A DNA stretch of 64,000 nt. It comes from Zygnema cylindricum (lineage: Eukaryota; Streptophyta; Zygnematophyceae; Zygnematales; Zygnemataceae). Positions within the stretch are counted from its first letter, which is position 1. The number at the start of each line of letters is the position of its first letter. Location: positions 397,547-461,546 of the forward strand of contig JBBHKE010001814.1 of assembly GCA_037447655.1 (NCBI GenBank), read 5' to 3'. Of the stretch, positions 1 through 9,461 are shown piece after piece. The notes beneath the pieces are model-generated. The model saw only the letters and a list, made by a program, of their open reading frames with translations, was not told the origin of the DNA and did not search any database. A program made the translations under genes and the position numbers.

Positions 1-104
1 TGCCCTGTCACTTTGGCAAACATACAAAATTATTTTGTTTCATGAAGAACGCTGCCCTGTCACTTTGGCAAACATACAAAATTATTTTGTTTCATGAAGA
101 AGCA
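1..104. repeat. 52-bp direct tandem duplication
   Basis: The segment beginning TGCCCTGTCACTTTGGCAAA occurs at position 1 and again at 53, each copy running to CATGAAGAA. The two copies look identical over about 48 bases. No gene is evident in it. Confidence 0.9.
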
Positions 105-189
105 GGCAAAAATGGCGTCGCCAGTTTCATTTCGCTTCCATGGATTTGCGTGTGGCGGCTCTTTCTCCCTCGCCATATTTGGCATCCCT

Positions 190-667
190 CTGTTTCCCTC
201 TTCAATGACTACGTCCCCCTTCCCTCTCCCTTTCCCTCTCCCACTCTCTTTCTCTTTCCCTTTTCCTCTCCTTTTCCCTGTCCCTCTCTTCCTCTATCTC
301 CCCCTCCCTCTCTTTCTCACCCTCTCAATCTGCCGCACTATCTCCCTCCCCCTTTTCCTCTCCCACTACCCAATTTGTTGAACTGCCGCTATCTCTCCCT
401 CTTTTTTTTTTGTTGTCAAACTATCTTTGGTTTACAAGTATTTTTATGTCATTTAACTCTCATTTTCATTTTGTCTAACTCTCTCTCCGTTATGGTACTC
501 AGCGACGAGAGTGCATCGTTGCTGAATGATTTGTTTTTTATCATGTAAGGACTTGACGAGACTGTCTTGGTGCTGAATGGCATGTTTCCCTCTCCTATAT
601 CTCCCTCTTACCCTCTCCATCAGTCGCTCTCTCTTCTTCCCCCTCTCCCTCTCCCTCTCCTCCCTCT
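190..667. repeat. CT-rich minisatellite, left part
   Basis: Long CCCTCT/CTCTCC runs are punctuated by variants of CTGCCGCTATCTCT. The same sequence type resumes at 7103, so this is one array split by copia element A. Open frames here encode only Pro/Leu/Ser/Phe-rich low-complexity peptides and are not genes. A non-CT spacer lies at about 410-590. Confidence 0.85.
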
Positions 668-850
668 TGTTGAAATAAGTAGTTTTTAATATATTTTCTA
701 GGTCTAAATTTATTAGAAAAGAAAAAGTAGGCAGCTTGCCTCTATCTCTCCTCTCTCTCTCTCGCCCCCATACTTGTTGTAGTCACTGAAGGAGAGAGAG
801 AGAGAGAGCAATGGAGCCATGGCTGCCTCAACTCCATAGGAAGGACTAAA

Positions 851-868
851 GAGTGGCTTAAGCCACTC
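851..868. repeat. 18-bp perfect palindrome in LTR
   Basis: GAGTGGCTTAAGCCACTC is its own reverse complement. It sits a few bases from the tRNA-like block and is kept in the 3' LTR at 6239-6256. It could be a hairpin or a dimer-binding site. Its role is unknown. Confidence 0.9.
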
Positions 869-880
869 TCAACAAAAGGT

Positions 881-945
881 TGAGTCCGGAAGGACTCGAA
901 CCCCCGACCGGTAGAGCGCGGCGTAGCCGTTAGCTCTAACCAGTC
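881..945 (-). ncRNA. tRNA-like block inside LTR (antisense)
   Basis: The minus strand has a canonical B-box-like GGTTCGAGTCC (892-902) and a D-arm/A-box-like TGGTTAGAGCTAACGG (927-942). The T-stem can form GGGGG/CCTTC with wobble pairs. No convincing acceptor stem is seen, so it is tRNA-derived rather than a functional tRNA gene. It lies antisense to the retroelement about 213 bp from the LTR start. The same block is at 6268-6333 in the 3' LTR. Pol III transcription is inference. Confidence 0.6.
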
Positions 946-1492
946 TGTCGTAGAAGTCCGTTAGGAGATATAGGGTTTCATTACTATTTAAACTATTGTA
1001 ATGTACTAGATTCATTTAACTGAAACTCTTAACGCCACGCATAGATACAGTTCTATAAATTACGAAGTACTGTACTTGTTTGAAATGGATATCGCGCATT
1101 TTGTTTCGAGAGCGAAACAAATATCGCACAAGTATTTATTACGGCCGAGATTGAATTTCACGTCAAATCTAACGGCGCACATCATCGCCGAAATCCCGGA
1201 ATGGTCATTTTGGCATTTAGTGACGTGGCATGACCTAGCGCCACGTGGGAAGACATCATTCGGTCGAGGGAATTCCGAGGAACGTACGGACGAGTGGAAA
1301 GAGGAAACGCGTCCACTTAATGGTCTTGTCGTACAGAGGCCGTACAGAAAGTACATCGGCAGTAGTACTTTCTTGTACTATACAGTTTTTTGATTGGTTC
1401 GTACAGGCAGTAGATAGGAGCTGTGAGAGGGAAGTAGGAAAAACTAGGACTTAGGAAAATTTAGGTAGATAGTCCTCTCTCTGAGAGTTTGT

Positions 1493-1500
1493 ATAAATTG
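1493..1500 (+). promoter_or_regulatory. TATA-like box in LTR A
   Basis: TATAAATT occurs in both LTRs (also 6892-6899), about 195 bp upstream of the gag ATG. It is the most likely core promoter of the element. The transcription start is inferred, not seen. Confidence 0.5.
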
Positions 1501-1692
1501 GCATCTTTGCCACCCTATAACTTATCGCCTGGTTGGCCTTTTTCAGTGATTCTTTTTTCTACGGACTTAGGGGAGTCCAGGCTACACAGAGGTGCAGTCA
1601 AATTGTCAGTTTGCCTTCTTGGGCAGCAGTGGTTGTGGCTTAAAGTGGGTTAGTTAAATACTATCTAGAGGCTTCCTGTATTCTGTGGTCCA

Positions 1693-2694
1693 ATGGAGGA
1701 CACAGAATTGCAGGTTATGGGCCCACCCTCTAGGGTGCCCACCTTCAATGGATCTGGGTTCATCTATTGGGAAGCCATGATGATGGGAGCTTTGTGTGAA
1801 AAACGATACTGGGGTATCGTAAGTGGACAAGTGAAACGTCCACCTTCGGGAACTCCACCAGGATTTGGGGGAGTAAGGTTTCCTGCAACAACGGCTACCT
1901 CGGCGGAGGAGGCAGATGATGGGGACAGCAGTGTGTCCGAAAAGGGGAAAGGGAAGGAGACACCCCTCACTCCTATTGCCACAGTATCGGGAGCGGCAAT
2001 CGTGAAGACCGTGGAGAACGATACTCAAATGTGGGAGGATGTAAACATGGCTGCCAAGAACTTCATTCTGAGGCACCTCACTCAAGGTTTGGCCACTCCT
2101 CATCTTCACATTTACAAGGCCGAGGAGTTGTGGGTGAGTTTGGTGGAAATTTATAGAGCTGGAACTATTTAGGAGCTCCAGTTGGCTGAGAAAAAGCTAC
2201 TGAGTTACACTTACAAAGGAGGAAAGATGTTAGATTACTGTAATGATCTTTCTTGTTTGTATACGGAAATGGAAAGTGCCGGGTGGATAGGTACAATGAA
2301 AATGAAAGTTAACACCCTTATCATGAAATTACCAAATGAGTTCGAAAACTTAGTGTACCGAGTACAGGGAATGCCTGATAGTTCATGGAAATGGAACACA
2401 GTAGTCAGGATGATACTTGTGCAGGAAAACACAATGGAGATTAGGAGAGGAGGAAAGAGCATTCAAGCTCTAGCAGTTGGAGGGGACCGATGGGGGAAGG
2501 ACCCGAAGAAACCTTATAGAGGGGAAAGAGATCATTCAGGGGGACAGAGGCCCCCAAAGGGTCTTTGTCATTATTGCAAAAAGCCGGGACACTTTATTGC
2601 AGATTGTGTCAAGCTATCAGAGCTGAGGCTCCAAGAGAACCGTGGAGGAGGTTCTTCCGGAGGGAAGAAAAAGGCACTTGTGGTTACAAAAGTG
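1693..2694 (+). pseudogene. gag: gag (element A), start codon in LTR, one nonsense
   Basis: Encodes the capsid/nucleocapsid polyprotein part of a copia element, which packages genomic RNA in virus-like particles. The start at 1693 is chosen because ATG plus 17 nt precede the LTR end in every related LTR in this window. The first residues are MEDTELQVMGPPSRVP, the VMGPP part being the primer-binding site. A UBN2/copia-type gag region follows (LRHLTQGLATPHL; YTYKGGKMLDYCNDL), then a CCHC zinc knuckle CHYCKKPGHFIADC at 2566-2607. A TAG at 2170-2172 interrupts the frame where relatives have Gln. At about 2690 the frame shifts by one base before the protease. Family B reads through the same junction in one frame, so the shift is a mutation rather than programmed. 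Confidence 0.88.
1713..1727 (+). promoter_or_regulatory. Primer-binding site, initiator tRNA-Met half molecule
   Basis: GGTTATGGGCCCACC starts at the first base after the LTR. From family knowledge, Drosophila copia uses the same class of site, complementary to the anticodon arm of initiator tRNA-Met, with a 5' half-tRNA as primer. The ACC after GGGCCC fits the plant initiator tRNA as I recall it. The site is translated here as V-M-G-P within gag. Confidence 0.8.
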
Positions 2695-3559
2695 TCAAAG
2701 AAACCGAGGATGAGTCCTCTGAGGAGGATGGGGAGCTTCTTCTTGACGAGAGTTTGGAGGAGAAGGAGATTCCTCGGAGGCAGAAGTGTGCCCTTGGAGC
2801 CATCCGGGAAGCTCCACAGGAAGGATGGATCATCGACTCAGGTGCAACCATGCATATGTGTCGTGATAAAGAACTCTTCACTAAGTTAAGAAAGATTCCT
2901 ACTGTAGAGATAGAGTATGGGGATGGGAGAGTGGTTACTACAGATCTAGTGGGATCAGTAGATCTCAAAGTCTTAGTGGAGGGTAAGACTTCTATACTTA
3001 CATTCTCAGATGTACTTTACATTCCTCAGCTAAGTAAAAATCTTGTCTCTACGTCTGTGTTAGATGACAAAGATTTTGATACCTTCACCAGAAAGGGAGT
3101 CTTTACAGCTAAGTATGGGGATGAAGTTTACTTCACAGCAGATAAGGGTAGCCAAGGAATGTTTAGGCTTAACTTGAGTAATGAAAAGAAGAATGCTTAC
3201 TATGTTGGTGTTCCTAAGGTGATGATTTGGCATAAGCGGTTGGGTCATGTACATTTTGATAGGTTAAGGGAAATGAAAAAGCTTGGGGTAGTAGATGGCA
3301 TTGAGTTTGGGGATAATGAAATGATGGATGATTGTAGTGGTTGTGCTCAAGGTAAGGCTCACAGACTTCCCTTTCCCAAAGCCGCCACATATAGAGGTGA
3401 GAAAGTATTAGATTTAGTCCACACAGATATTTGGGGGCCTGCAAAAGTACCTTCGGTTAGAGGAAAGAGGTTTATGATGACAATAACTGATGACTGGTCT
3501 AGATACTCTAGAGTCTACTTTCTGAAAACAAAGTCTGAAGCATCAACTTACTTCAAATA
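2690..3559 (+). pseudogene. pol: Protease and integrase N-terminal part (element A)
   Basis: This frame begins after the frameshift with an acidic linker and IPRRQKCALG, then the aspartic protease signature IIDSGATMHMC (Asp codon 2835-2837), which processes Gag-Pol. The GAG-pre-integrase zinc-binding region follows (WHKRLGHVHFDRL, then CSGCAQGKAHRLPF). The integrase core starts with its first catalytic Asp in VHTDIWGP and the second in TITDDWSRY. A TAA at about 3557 stops the frame just after TYFK, where relatives have Gln. The protein continues in the same frame after the stop. Confidence 0.9.
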
Positions 3560-5240
3560 ATATAAAGCTTGGAGTGAGAAGTTGCATGAAACCCCCATTA
3601 AGAGGATAAGGAGTGATAATGGGGGGGAATATACCTCTAACGAGTTTGAGGAATATTTGAGAGATGAGGGAGTGCAGCACCAGAAAACTGTACCATATAA
3701 CCCAGAACAAAATGGGGTAGCTGAGAGGTTGAATAGAACACTAGGAGATAGTGCATGCAGTATGTTGGCAGACAAGAAAATAGGAAAGAGATTTTGGGCA
3801 GAGGCAATGAACTGTGCCAACTATATTAAAAATAGAGTCCTTACCTCAGCTGTAAAGGGAGTGACACCTTATGAGAGATGGGTTGGAAGGAAACTAGATA
3901 TCTCACACCTTAAAGTATTTGGTAGCCAAGTTTACAGTCTTGACACGGATAGGAAAAACTGGAAGCTAGATGCTAAGGGAAAACCTGGATACTTTGTGGG
4001 ATATGATGAGGATGTTAAGGGATATAGAGACTATGACTTAGCAAAGAAAGATATCATTCTGGTCAAACACTTAGTTGTCATGGATGAAGGGAAGTCATTT
4101 GACCCCTTCAAATATACAAAGAAGATAAGGATCAGATTTGAGTCCGAAAGTGAGGAGAACTCAGTCGTTCCCAAAAAAGACATGAGTGAAACCGTGATTA
4201 CAGATTCAGGGGAGATCGAAGATACAGGAGACTCACCGGAAACCTCACATACTCCTATGGACTTCGAGGAGATGGAAGAAGCGGGACAAGATACGGTTTT
4301 TATGGACAGGGGAGCCGATGAGACAGTGAGAAGAAATCCTAGACTTCCATCCATTCCAGCTTCAGAGTTTGAGGGAGGAAGGAGGAGCAGCAAAAGGATA
4401 CATGAAAAACAAGCTGCCCATAAGGTAACTAAGCTATCTCACCCAGATGAGCCTCAGTCTTACTTAGAGGCAGTGAACAGTCCAGAGAAAGAAAGATGGA
4501 TTAGAGCCATAAATGATGAGATGGCTTCTATCATGGAAGCAAATACTTGGGAACTAGCGGATTGCCCTCCAGACAGAAAACCTATTGGATGTAAATGGGT
4601 ATTTAAACTAAAACTGAACCTAGATAATACAATTGAGAGGTATAAGGCTCGATTGGTAGCGAAGGGGTTCACCCAAAAAGAGGGGATTGACTATGAGGAG
4701 ACCTTTGCTCCAGTTGTTCGGTTCCCATCGGTAAGGATTCTCCTCAGTCTGGCCGCAGCGGAAGACATGGAAATTCACCAGATGGATATTAAGACTGCCT
4801 TTCTTAATGGTGAGTTAGAGGAAGAAATTTTTATGAGGCAACCCGAGGGGTTTGTGGAAGAAGGAGAAGAGAGCAAAGTGTGCAGGCTCATAAAGTCCTT
4901 ATATGGACTGAAACAGGCTCCCCGACAGTGGAATAAGAAACTAGATGAGTTTCTCACCGATCTGGGATACATCCGGATCAGCTCTGACCATTCTATCTAT
5001 ATGTTTGAAGATGAGAATGGTGTCATTTTTATTGCAATTTATGTGGATGACCTGCTTGTGTTAAGTAAGTCTTTAGAGAATATCAATAGGCTAAAGAAAG
5101 ATCTTAGGGGCAGATTTGATATTAAGGATTTAGGGGAGGCAAAATATATTTTGGGGATCCAAATGGAAAGAGATAGGGGGAAGAAGATTATCAGACTTAC
5201 TCAGAAAGAAGCAATAGGTAATATGCTTGAGAAATTCTAG
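3560..5240 (+). pseudogene. pol: Integrase C-terminal part and reverse transcriptase (element A)
   Basis: The longest intact stretch of the element's pol. The integrase core continues with RSDNGGEYTS and its catalytic Glu in PYNPEQNGVAERLNRTL, then the GKPGYFVGYD region typical of copia integrase ends. A variable acidic linker leads to RRSSKRIHEKQ and the RVT_2 reverse transcriptase, with [55 protein letters not shown] and catalytic IYVDDLLVLS near 5038. The frame closes at a TAG (5238-5240) in EKF*MENA, where relatives have Gln. Confidence 0.93.
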
Positions 5241-6041
5241 ATGGAAAATGCTAACAGTTGTACCACTCCCATGGACTTGAAAAAAGGAAGTGATGGGAGT
5301 GTAGAAGGAGGAGTGATGATCTTAGACGATCAGATGAGTCCAGAGGAGAGAGAGTTCATGAAGTCTATCCCTTATAGACAGGTCGTAGGAAGCTTAATCT
5401 ATTTTATGAATTGTACCAGGCCGGACATAGCGGCGGCAGTTGGTGTACTCAATAGGAGTCTTAATGATCCTAGGAAGAGGGATTGGGAGGCAGCCAAGAG
5501 AGTCATGAGATATCTGGTGGGAACTAGAGAGTTATGGTTGCATTTGGGAGGGGAGCACACTGATATCACCACTTGGAGTGATGCCAGTTATGGGGACGCA
5601 CCTATGAGACGATGCACTTCTGGGTATGTGTTTTATGTTGGGGAAGGTGCTTGCTGTTGGAGCAGTAAGCAACAAAAGGTGGTTGCTCAGTCTACTATGG
5701 AGGCTCAGTATATGGCGTCTTGTTCTGCTGTGAAAGAACTAATGTGGGTGAAGTCATTATTGCAAGAACTGGGATATATGAAGGAGGGAGTGCATGAAAT
5801 CTTTTGCGATAATCAAGCTGCAATCGCAATCGCAGCCAATCCAAAACATCATTTCAAAGCAAAACATATGGACATAAGTTTGAGCTTCGTAAGAGAAAAA
5901 GTTGAAAATAAAATTTTAAATCTTGTGTATAGACCTGATGAAGAAATGGTGGCTGACATGATGACCAAACCTGTGCCCTCTCCTAAATTAAAATATTGTA
6001 GGGAGATATGCGGGTTAAAAGAAAAATTAAAATTTGACTAG
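5241..6041 (+). pseudogene. pol: RNase H domain and pol C-terminus (element A)
   Basis: Continues reverse transcriptase in frame after the 5238 stop. It carries the connection region YRQVVGSLIYFMNCTRPDIA and copia RNase H motifs: TTWSDASYGD (Asp), STMEAQYMA (Glu), CDNQAAIAIA (Asp) and KAKHMDISLSFVREKV. It degrades the RNA strand during reverse transcription. It ends at the natural stop at 6039-6041, 13 bp before the 3' LTR. The domain is intact apart from the upstream stops. It is separated from the rest only by a C-to-T type change. Confidence 0.92.
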
Positions 6042-6054
6042 AAAATAAGGGGAG
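6042..6054 (+). promoter_or_regulatory. Polypurine tract (element A)
   Basis: AAAATAAGGGGAG lies immediately before the 3' LTR TGTTGAAA. It is the expected plus-strand primer site. The same tract precedes the 3' LTRs at 32564, 53976 and 59366, and variants occur at 35472 and 43131 on the minus strand. Confidence 0.88.
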
Positions 6055-7102
6055 TGTTGAAATAAGTAGTTTTTAATATATTTTCTAGGTCTAAATTTAT
6101 TAGAAAAGAAAAAGTAGGCAGCCTGCCTCTATCTCTTTTCTCTCTCTCTCGCCCCCATACTTGTTGTAGTCACTGAAGGAGAGAGAGAGAGAGAGAGCAA
6201 TGGAGCCATGGCTGCTTAACTCCATAGGAAGGACTAAAGAGTGGCTTAAGCCACTCTCAACAAAAGGTTGAGTCTGGAAGGACTCGAACCCCCGACCGGT
6301 AGAGCGCGGCGTAGCCGTTAGCTCTAACCAGTCTGTCGTAGAAGTCCGTTAGGAGATATAGGGTTTCATTACTATTTAAACTATTGTAATGTACTAGATT
6401 CATTTAACTGAAACTCTTAACGCCACGCATAGATAGAGTTCTATAAATTATGAAGTACTGTACTTGTTTGAAATGGATATCGCGCATTTTGTTTCGAGAG
6501 CGAAACAAATATCGCACAAGTATTTATTACGGCCGAGATTGAATTCCACGTCAAATCTAACGGCGCACATCATCGCCGAAATCCCGGAATGGTCATTTTG
6601 GCATTTAGTGACGTGGCATGACCTAGCGCCACGTGGGAAGACATCATTCGGTCGCGGGAATTCCGAGGAACGTACGGACGAGTGGAAAGTGGACACGCGT
6701 CCACTTAATGGTCTTGTCGTACAGAGGCCGTACAGAAAGTACATCGGCAGTAGTACTTTCTTGTACTATACAGTTTTTTGATTGGTTCGTACAGGCAGTA
6801 GATAGGAGCTGTGAGAGGGAAGTAGGAAAAACTAGGACTTAGGAAAATTTAGGTAGATAGTCCTCTCTCTCAGAGAGTTTGTATAAATTGGCATCTTTGC
6901 CATCCTATAACTTATCGCCTGGTTGGCCGTTTTCAGTGATTCTTTTTTCTACGGACTTAGGGGAGTCCAGGCTACACACGGGTGCAGTCAAATTGTCAGT
7001 TTGCCTTCTTGGGCAGCAATGGTTGTGGCTTAAAGTGGGTTAGTTAAATACTATCTAGAGGCTTCCTGTATTCTGTGGTCCAATGGAGGACACAGAATTG
7101 CA
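6055..7102 (+). repeat. 3' LTR of element A
   Basis: A 1,048-bp copy of the 5' LTR with the same landmarks: GCCATGGCT near 6205, palindrome 6239-6256, tRNA-like block 6268-6333, TATA-like box 6892-6899 and ATG at 7083. Similarity to the 5' side stops exactly at 7102, then the target duplication CCTCT follows. This proves that the gag ATG is within the repeated LTR and not in the internal region. Confidence 0.95.
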
Positions 7103-7460
7103 CCTCTCTCCGTCTGCTGCCATCTCTCCCTCTCAATCTCCCTTACCCTTTCCCTCTAACCCTCTCTATTTACTACACTATTTTTATCCCTCTCTCTCTC
7201 TCCCCCTCCCCCTCCCTCGATCTGCCGCTATCTCTTCTCCCACCTTTCCGTCTCCCTTCCCCTCTCCCTCTCTCTCTCACCCTCAGAATATGCTGTATTC
7301 TCTCCCTTTATCTCATATTCTCCCTCTCCCTTACCCTCTCGATTTGCCACTATCTCTCCCTCTCCCTCACCCTCTAGATCTGTCGCTATCTCTCCCTATC
7401 CCTATCCTTTACCCTTTCCCTCTCACTCTCTCGAATTGCCGCATTATTTTTTCTCTCTCA
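7103..7460. repeat. CT-rich minisatellite, right part
   Basis: Continuation of the array at 190-667. Units of CCCTCTCCCT runs alternate with CTGCCGCTATCTCT-like spacers, roughly every 60-80 bp. The frame opened by the LTR ATG at 7083 runs through it to 7628 because the array lacks stops. Confidence 0.85.
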
Positions 7461-7461
7461 G

Positions 7462-7610
7462 TGCATGCTGATTCTGTCGCATTGAAAGCAAGCGATGTAC
7501 TACAGTCGTGGACGCTCCACGTGGCGATCATTCTCGACATGAGCCGTGCTGACTGTCAATGCAGTAGAGGTCAAAATGTTCAACCCAAGAGTATCGATGG
7601 CTTCTTTACG
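7462..7610 (+). other. Weak candidate host exon
   Basis: A polypyrimidine tract ending TTCTCTCTCAG is followed by 149 open bases and then a donor-like ACG|GTAAGAA. The composition differs from the CT array before it and the AT-rich DNA after it. The encoded peptide (including DVLQSWTLHVAIILD) matches no family I recognise. Splice-like sites next to CT-rich DNA arise easily by chance. Confidence 0.18.
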
Positions 7611-7742
7611 GTAAGAAGTACGTTTTAGCGTGATTCGCGTGACGGCGTAATTAGGGTGAGAATTCTGGAACTACACTATACAACAATTACAACAAATTAC
7701 AACATAAAGTACTAAAATATGCTGAAACTTTACGTTTTTGTT

Positions 7743-7990
7743 AGTGTTGGGTATCAAGGACTTCTTGCCGATACTCGATATGTATCGAATTTTAATTACC
7801 CGATAATCGATATATTGCATCGATAAATTGAAAAGATATATATCGTGATATACCGCCGATATATCGAAGCTCATTTTCTTCCTTTACATAACTATTCGTG
7901 CTACTACTGCTAGTACTACACCGCAAATCGTTATTAGTGTTAAGGTCACTAATTTGGGTTCTCTAAATTTTGAAGTTTTTATGCAATTAG
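7743..7990. other. Degenerate DNA-transposon ends, no gene
   Basis: TAGTGTTGGGTATC followed by TCGATA/TATCGA-rich palindromic DNA resembles the segment at 19828-19960. At 7917 a second motif, TACACCGCAAATCG then TTATTAGTG, matches the left end of the MITEs at 30018 and 50848. No partner ends were found nearby. Confidence 0.35.
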
Positions 7991-8224
7991 TAATTTTTTT
8001 TTTAGGTATTTCTAGCTTCTAGGCTTCAGGTTTTTACGTGTTTGTGGCAAGTTTATAAGTAATTTTCCTCTTTTAAGGTGTTTTGGGTTTTCAAAGTTTT
8101 CCAAAACTTATGTAATTTTTCAGATTTCATTGTTTTGTAGTAGCTTTTTGTATGTATTTATATGTATAAAGTCATACTAATAAATATCTATAGATATTTA
8201 TACACATGTATATCTATGTATTTG

Positions 8225-9100
8225 GCCGGTAGGCAAACAGGCAGACGGTAGGCAAGCGGTTGGGAAGCAGGTAGTCAAGCAGTTAATAGGCTGGATAAAT
8301 AAATATATGTATATATAAATATATATTTTTATATATAATATATATATATATATATAATGTGTATGTATATATATATTATATATATGATATATATATATAT
8401 AATGTATATATATATGTTTATATTATATATATATATATTTATATCATATATATATACATATTATATATATTATATATGTGTATATATAAATATATATACA
8501 TATGTATACGTATGTATTTATCCGACAGGCAGACATGCAAGCGGTTGGGAAGCAGGTTGTTAGACAGTTAACAAGCCGTTAGGCAAACAGGCAAGCGGTA
8601 GGTAGGAGGTTGGGAAGCAGGTAGTCAAACATTTAACGCGCAGGATATATATGATTATATATATATATATGCATATATATAATATATAAAATTTATATAT
8701 ATATATATTATTTATTATATATATGTATATATATGTATATATATATATTATATAAAATATATATATATATAATATATATATATATACATATATATATATT
8801 ATATATATTACATATATAAATTTATGGCAGACAGATAGTTGGCAGACAGATAGTTGGCAGACAAATAGTTGGCAGTCATACATATGTATGTCTACACTAT
8901 CATTTTTCCATAAATTTGTTGCATGTTTTTTACTCAATTTATAGATAACATGTCGGAGAACGTGATGCGGGACCCATGCGTATCTATAGACATATATACA
9001 GATGTATATGTATGTATTTGTTCGACAAGCAGACAAGCCGGCGGTTGGGTAGTAGGTGGTTGGGAAGCAGGTTCTTAGACAGTTAACATGTGGGCAAGCA
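8225..9100. repeat. TA microsatellites with GCAAGCGGTTGGGAAGCAGG minisatellite units
   Basis: (TA)n tracts at about 8290-8520 and 8640-8830 alternate with related GC-richer units containing GGTTGGGAAGCAGG and AGTTAA, near 8228, 8526, 8583 and 9026, plus short AGATAGTTGGCAGAC repeats at 8824-8878. Long Tyr/Ile open frames here are products of the TA repeat. Confidence 0.85.
8896..8982. repeat. Direct repeat of 9379-9465
   Basis: The segment ending GAACGTGATGCGGGACCCAT is duplicated at 9379-9465, directly upstream of the Myb-like ORF, with about ten differences by eye. The intervening 400 bp are simple repeats, so the 5' side of the Myb-like unit was duplicated and then expanded. Confidence 0.8.
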
Positions 9101-9461
9101 GAAAGACACGGCAAGCATAAAGACACTTGGCAATCATACATATGTATGTATACATGGATATATATCCATGTATTCTCTCTCTCTCAGTCTCTCTCTCACT
9201 CTCTCTACTCTCTCTCTCCCTCTCTCCCTCTCTCTAAAAAACTCTTAATCTTCATCAATACATCCCAATACCTTGAAAATCTGACCTAAACCTTCCCAAT
9301 CTCTCAAAAATTTCCTCAACCTGTCAAGAAATTCCCTAACCTGTCAATAATTTCCCAAACTTGTCCTAAACTGTGGCGTTTTCTATCATTTTTCTATTAA
9401 TTTATTGCATGTTTTTCACTCAATTGGTAGATAACATGTCGGAGAACGTGATGCGGGACCC

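Larger units (their letters stand above)
668..1712 (+). repeat. 5' LTR of element A
   Basis: This is a 1,045-bp LTR running from TGTTGAAA to TTGCA and matching 6055-7102. In order it holds a CT/GA-rich stretch, GCCATGGCTGCC at 816-827, an 18-bp palindrome at 851-868, an antisense tRNA-like block at 881-945, a TATA-like TATAAATT at 1493-1500, and the gag start codon at 1693, twenty bases before the LTR end. If transcription starts about 30 bp after the TATA box, R and U5 occupy about 1525-1712 and the ATG is in U5. Confidence 0.93.
668..7102 (+). mobile_element. Ty1/copia element A, near-complete
   Basis: Two direct LTRs (668-1712 and 6055-7102) flank a gag-pol region in copia order: gag, protease, integrase, reverse transcriptase, RNase H. 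The perfect 5-bp target duplication CCTCT at 663-667 and 7103-7107 fixes both ends. The LTRs begin TGTTGAAA and end TTGCA. The LTR pair shows roughly 15-20 differences over about 1,045 bp by eye, so the insertion is fairly young. The coding region has three in-frame stops (2170, about 3557, 5238) and one frameshift (about 2690), so this copy is not autonomous. The host sequence is the CT-rich minisatellite seen on both sides. Confidence 0.95.

Noticed and set aside
881-945. A functional nuclear tRNA gene
   Set aside because: No proper acceptor stem or anticodon arm; repeated in every LTR copy at the same offset. Treated as tRNA-derived LTR content.
1076-1393. 98-105-codon frames on both strands of LTR A, conserved at 6448-6781
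   Set aside because: Conservation only reflects LTR identity. There is no domain, and both strands are equally open.
2690-2700. Programmed gag-pol frameshift in element A
   Set aside because: The same junction in element B (56000-56120) is in one frame and no slippery site is shared, so a mutation is simpler.
2170-5240. UAG/UAA might encode glutamine, as in some ulvophycean algae and ciliates
   Set aside because: Element A stops are all at Gln, but stops elsewhere replace Trp (55366, 56171, 40623), Glu (55481, 40008), Lys (55964, 39735), Arg and Cys (58741, TGA). They look like random decay under the standard code.
8357-9141. Tyr/Ile-rich and Cys-rich frames of up to 193 codons
   Set aside because: They are translations of TA microsatellites and GCAAGCGG repeats.
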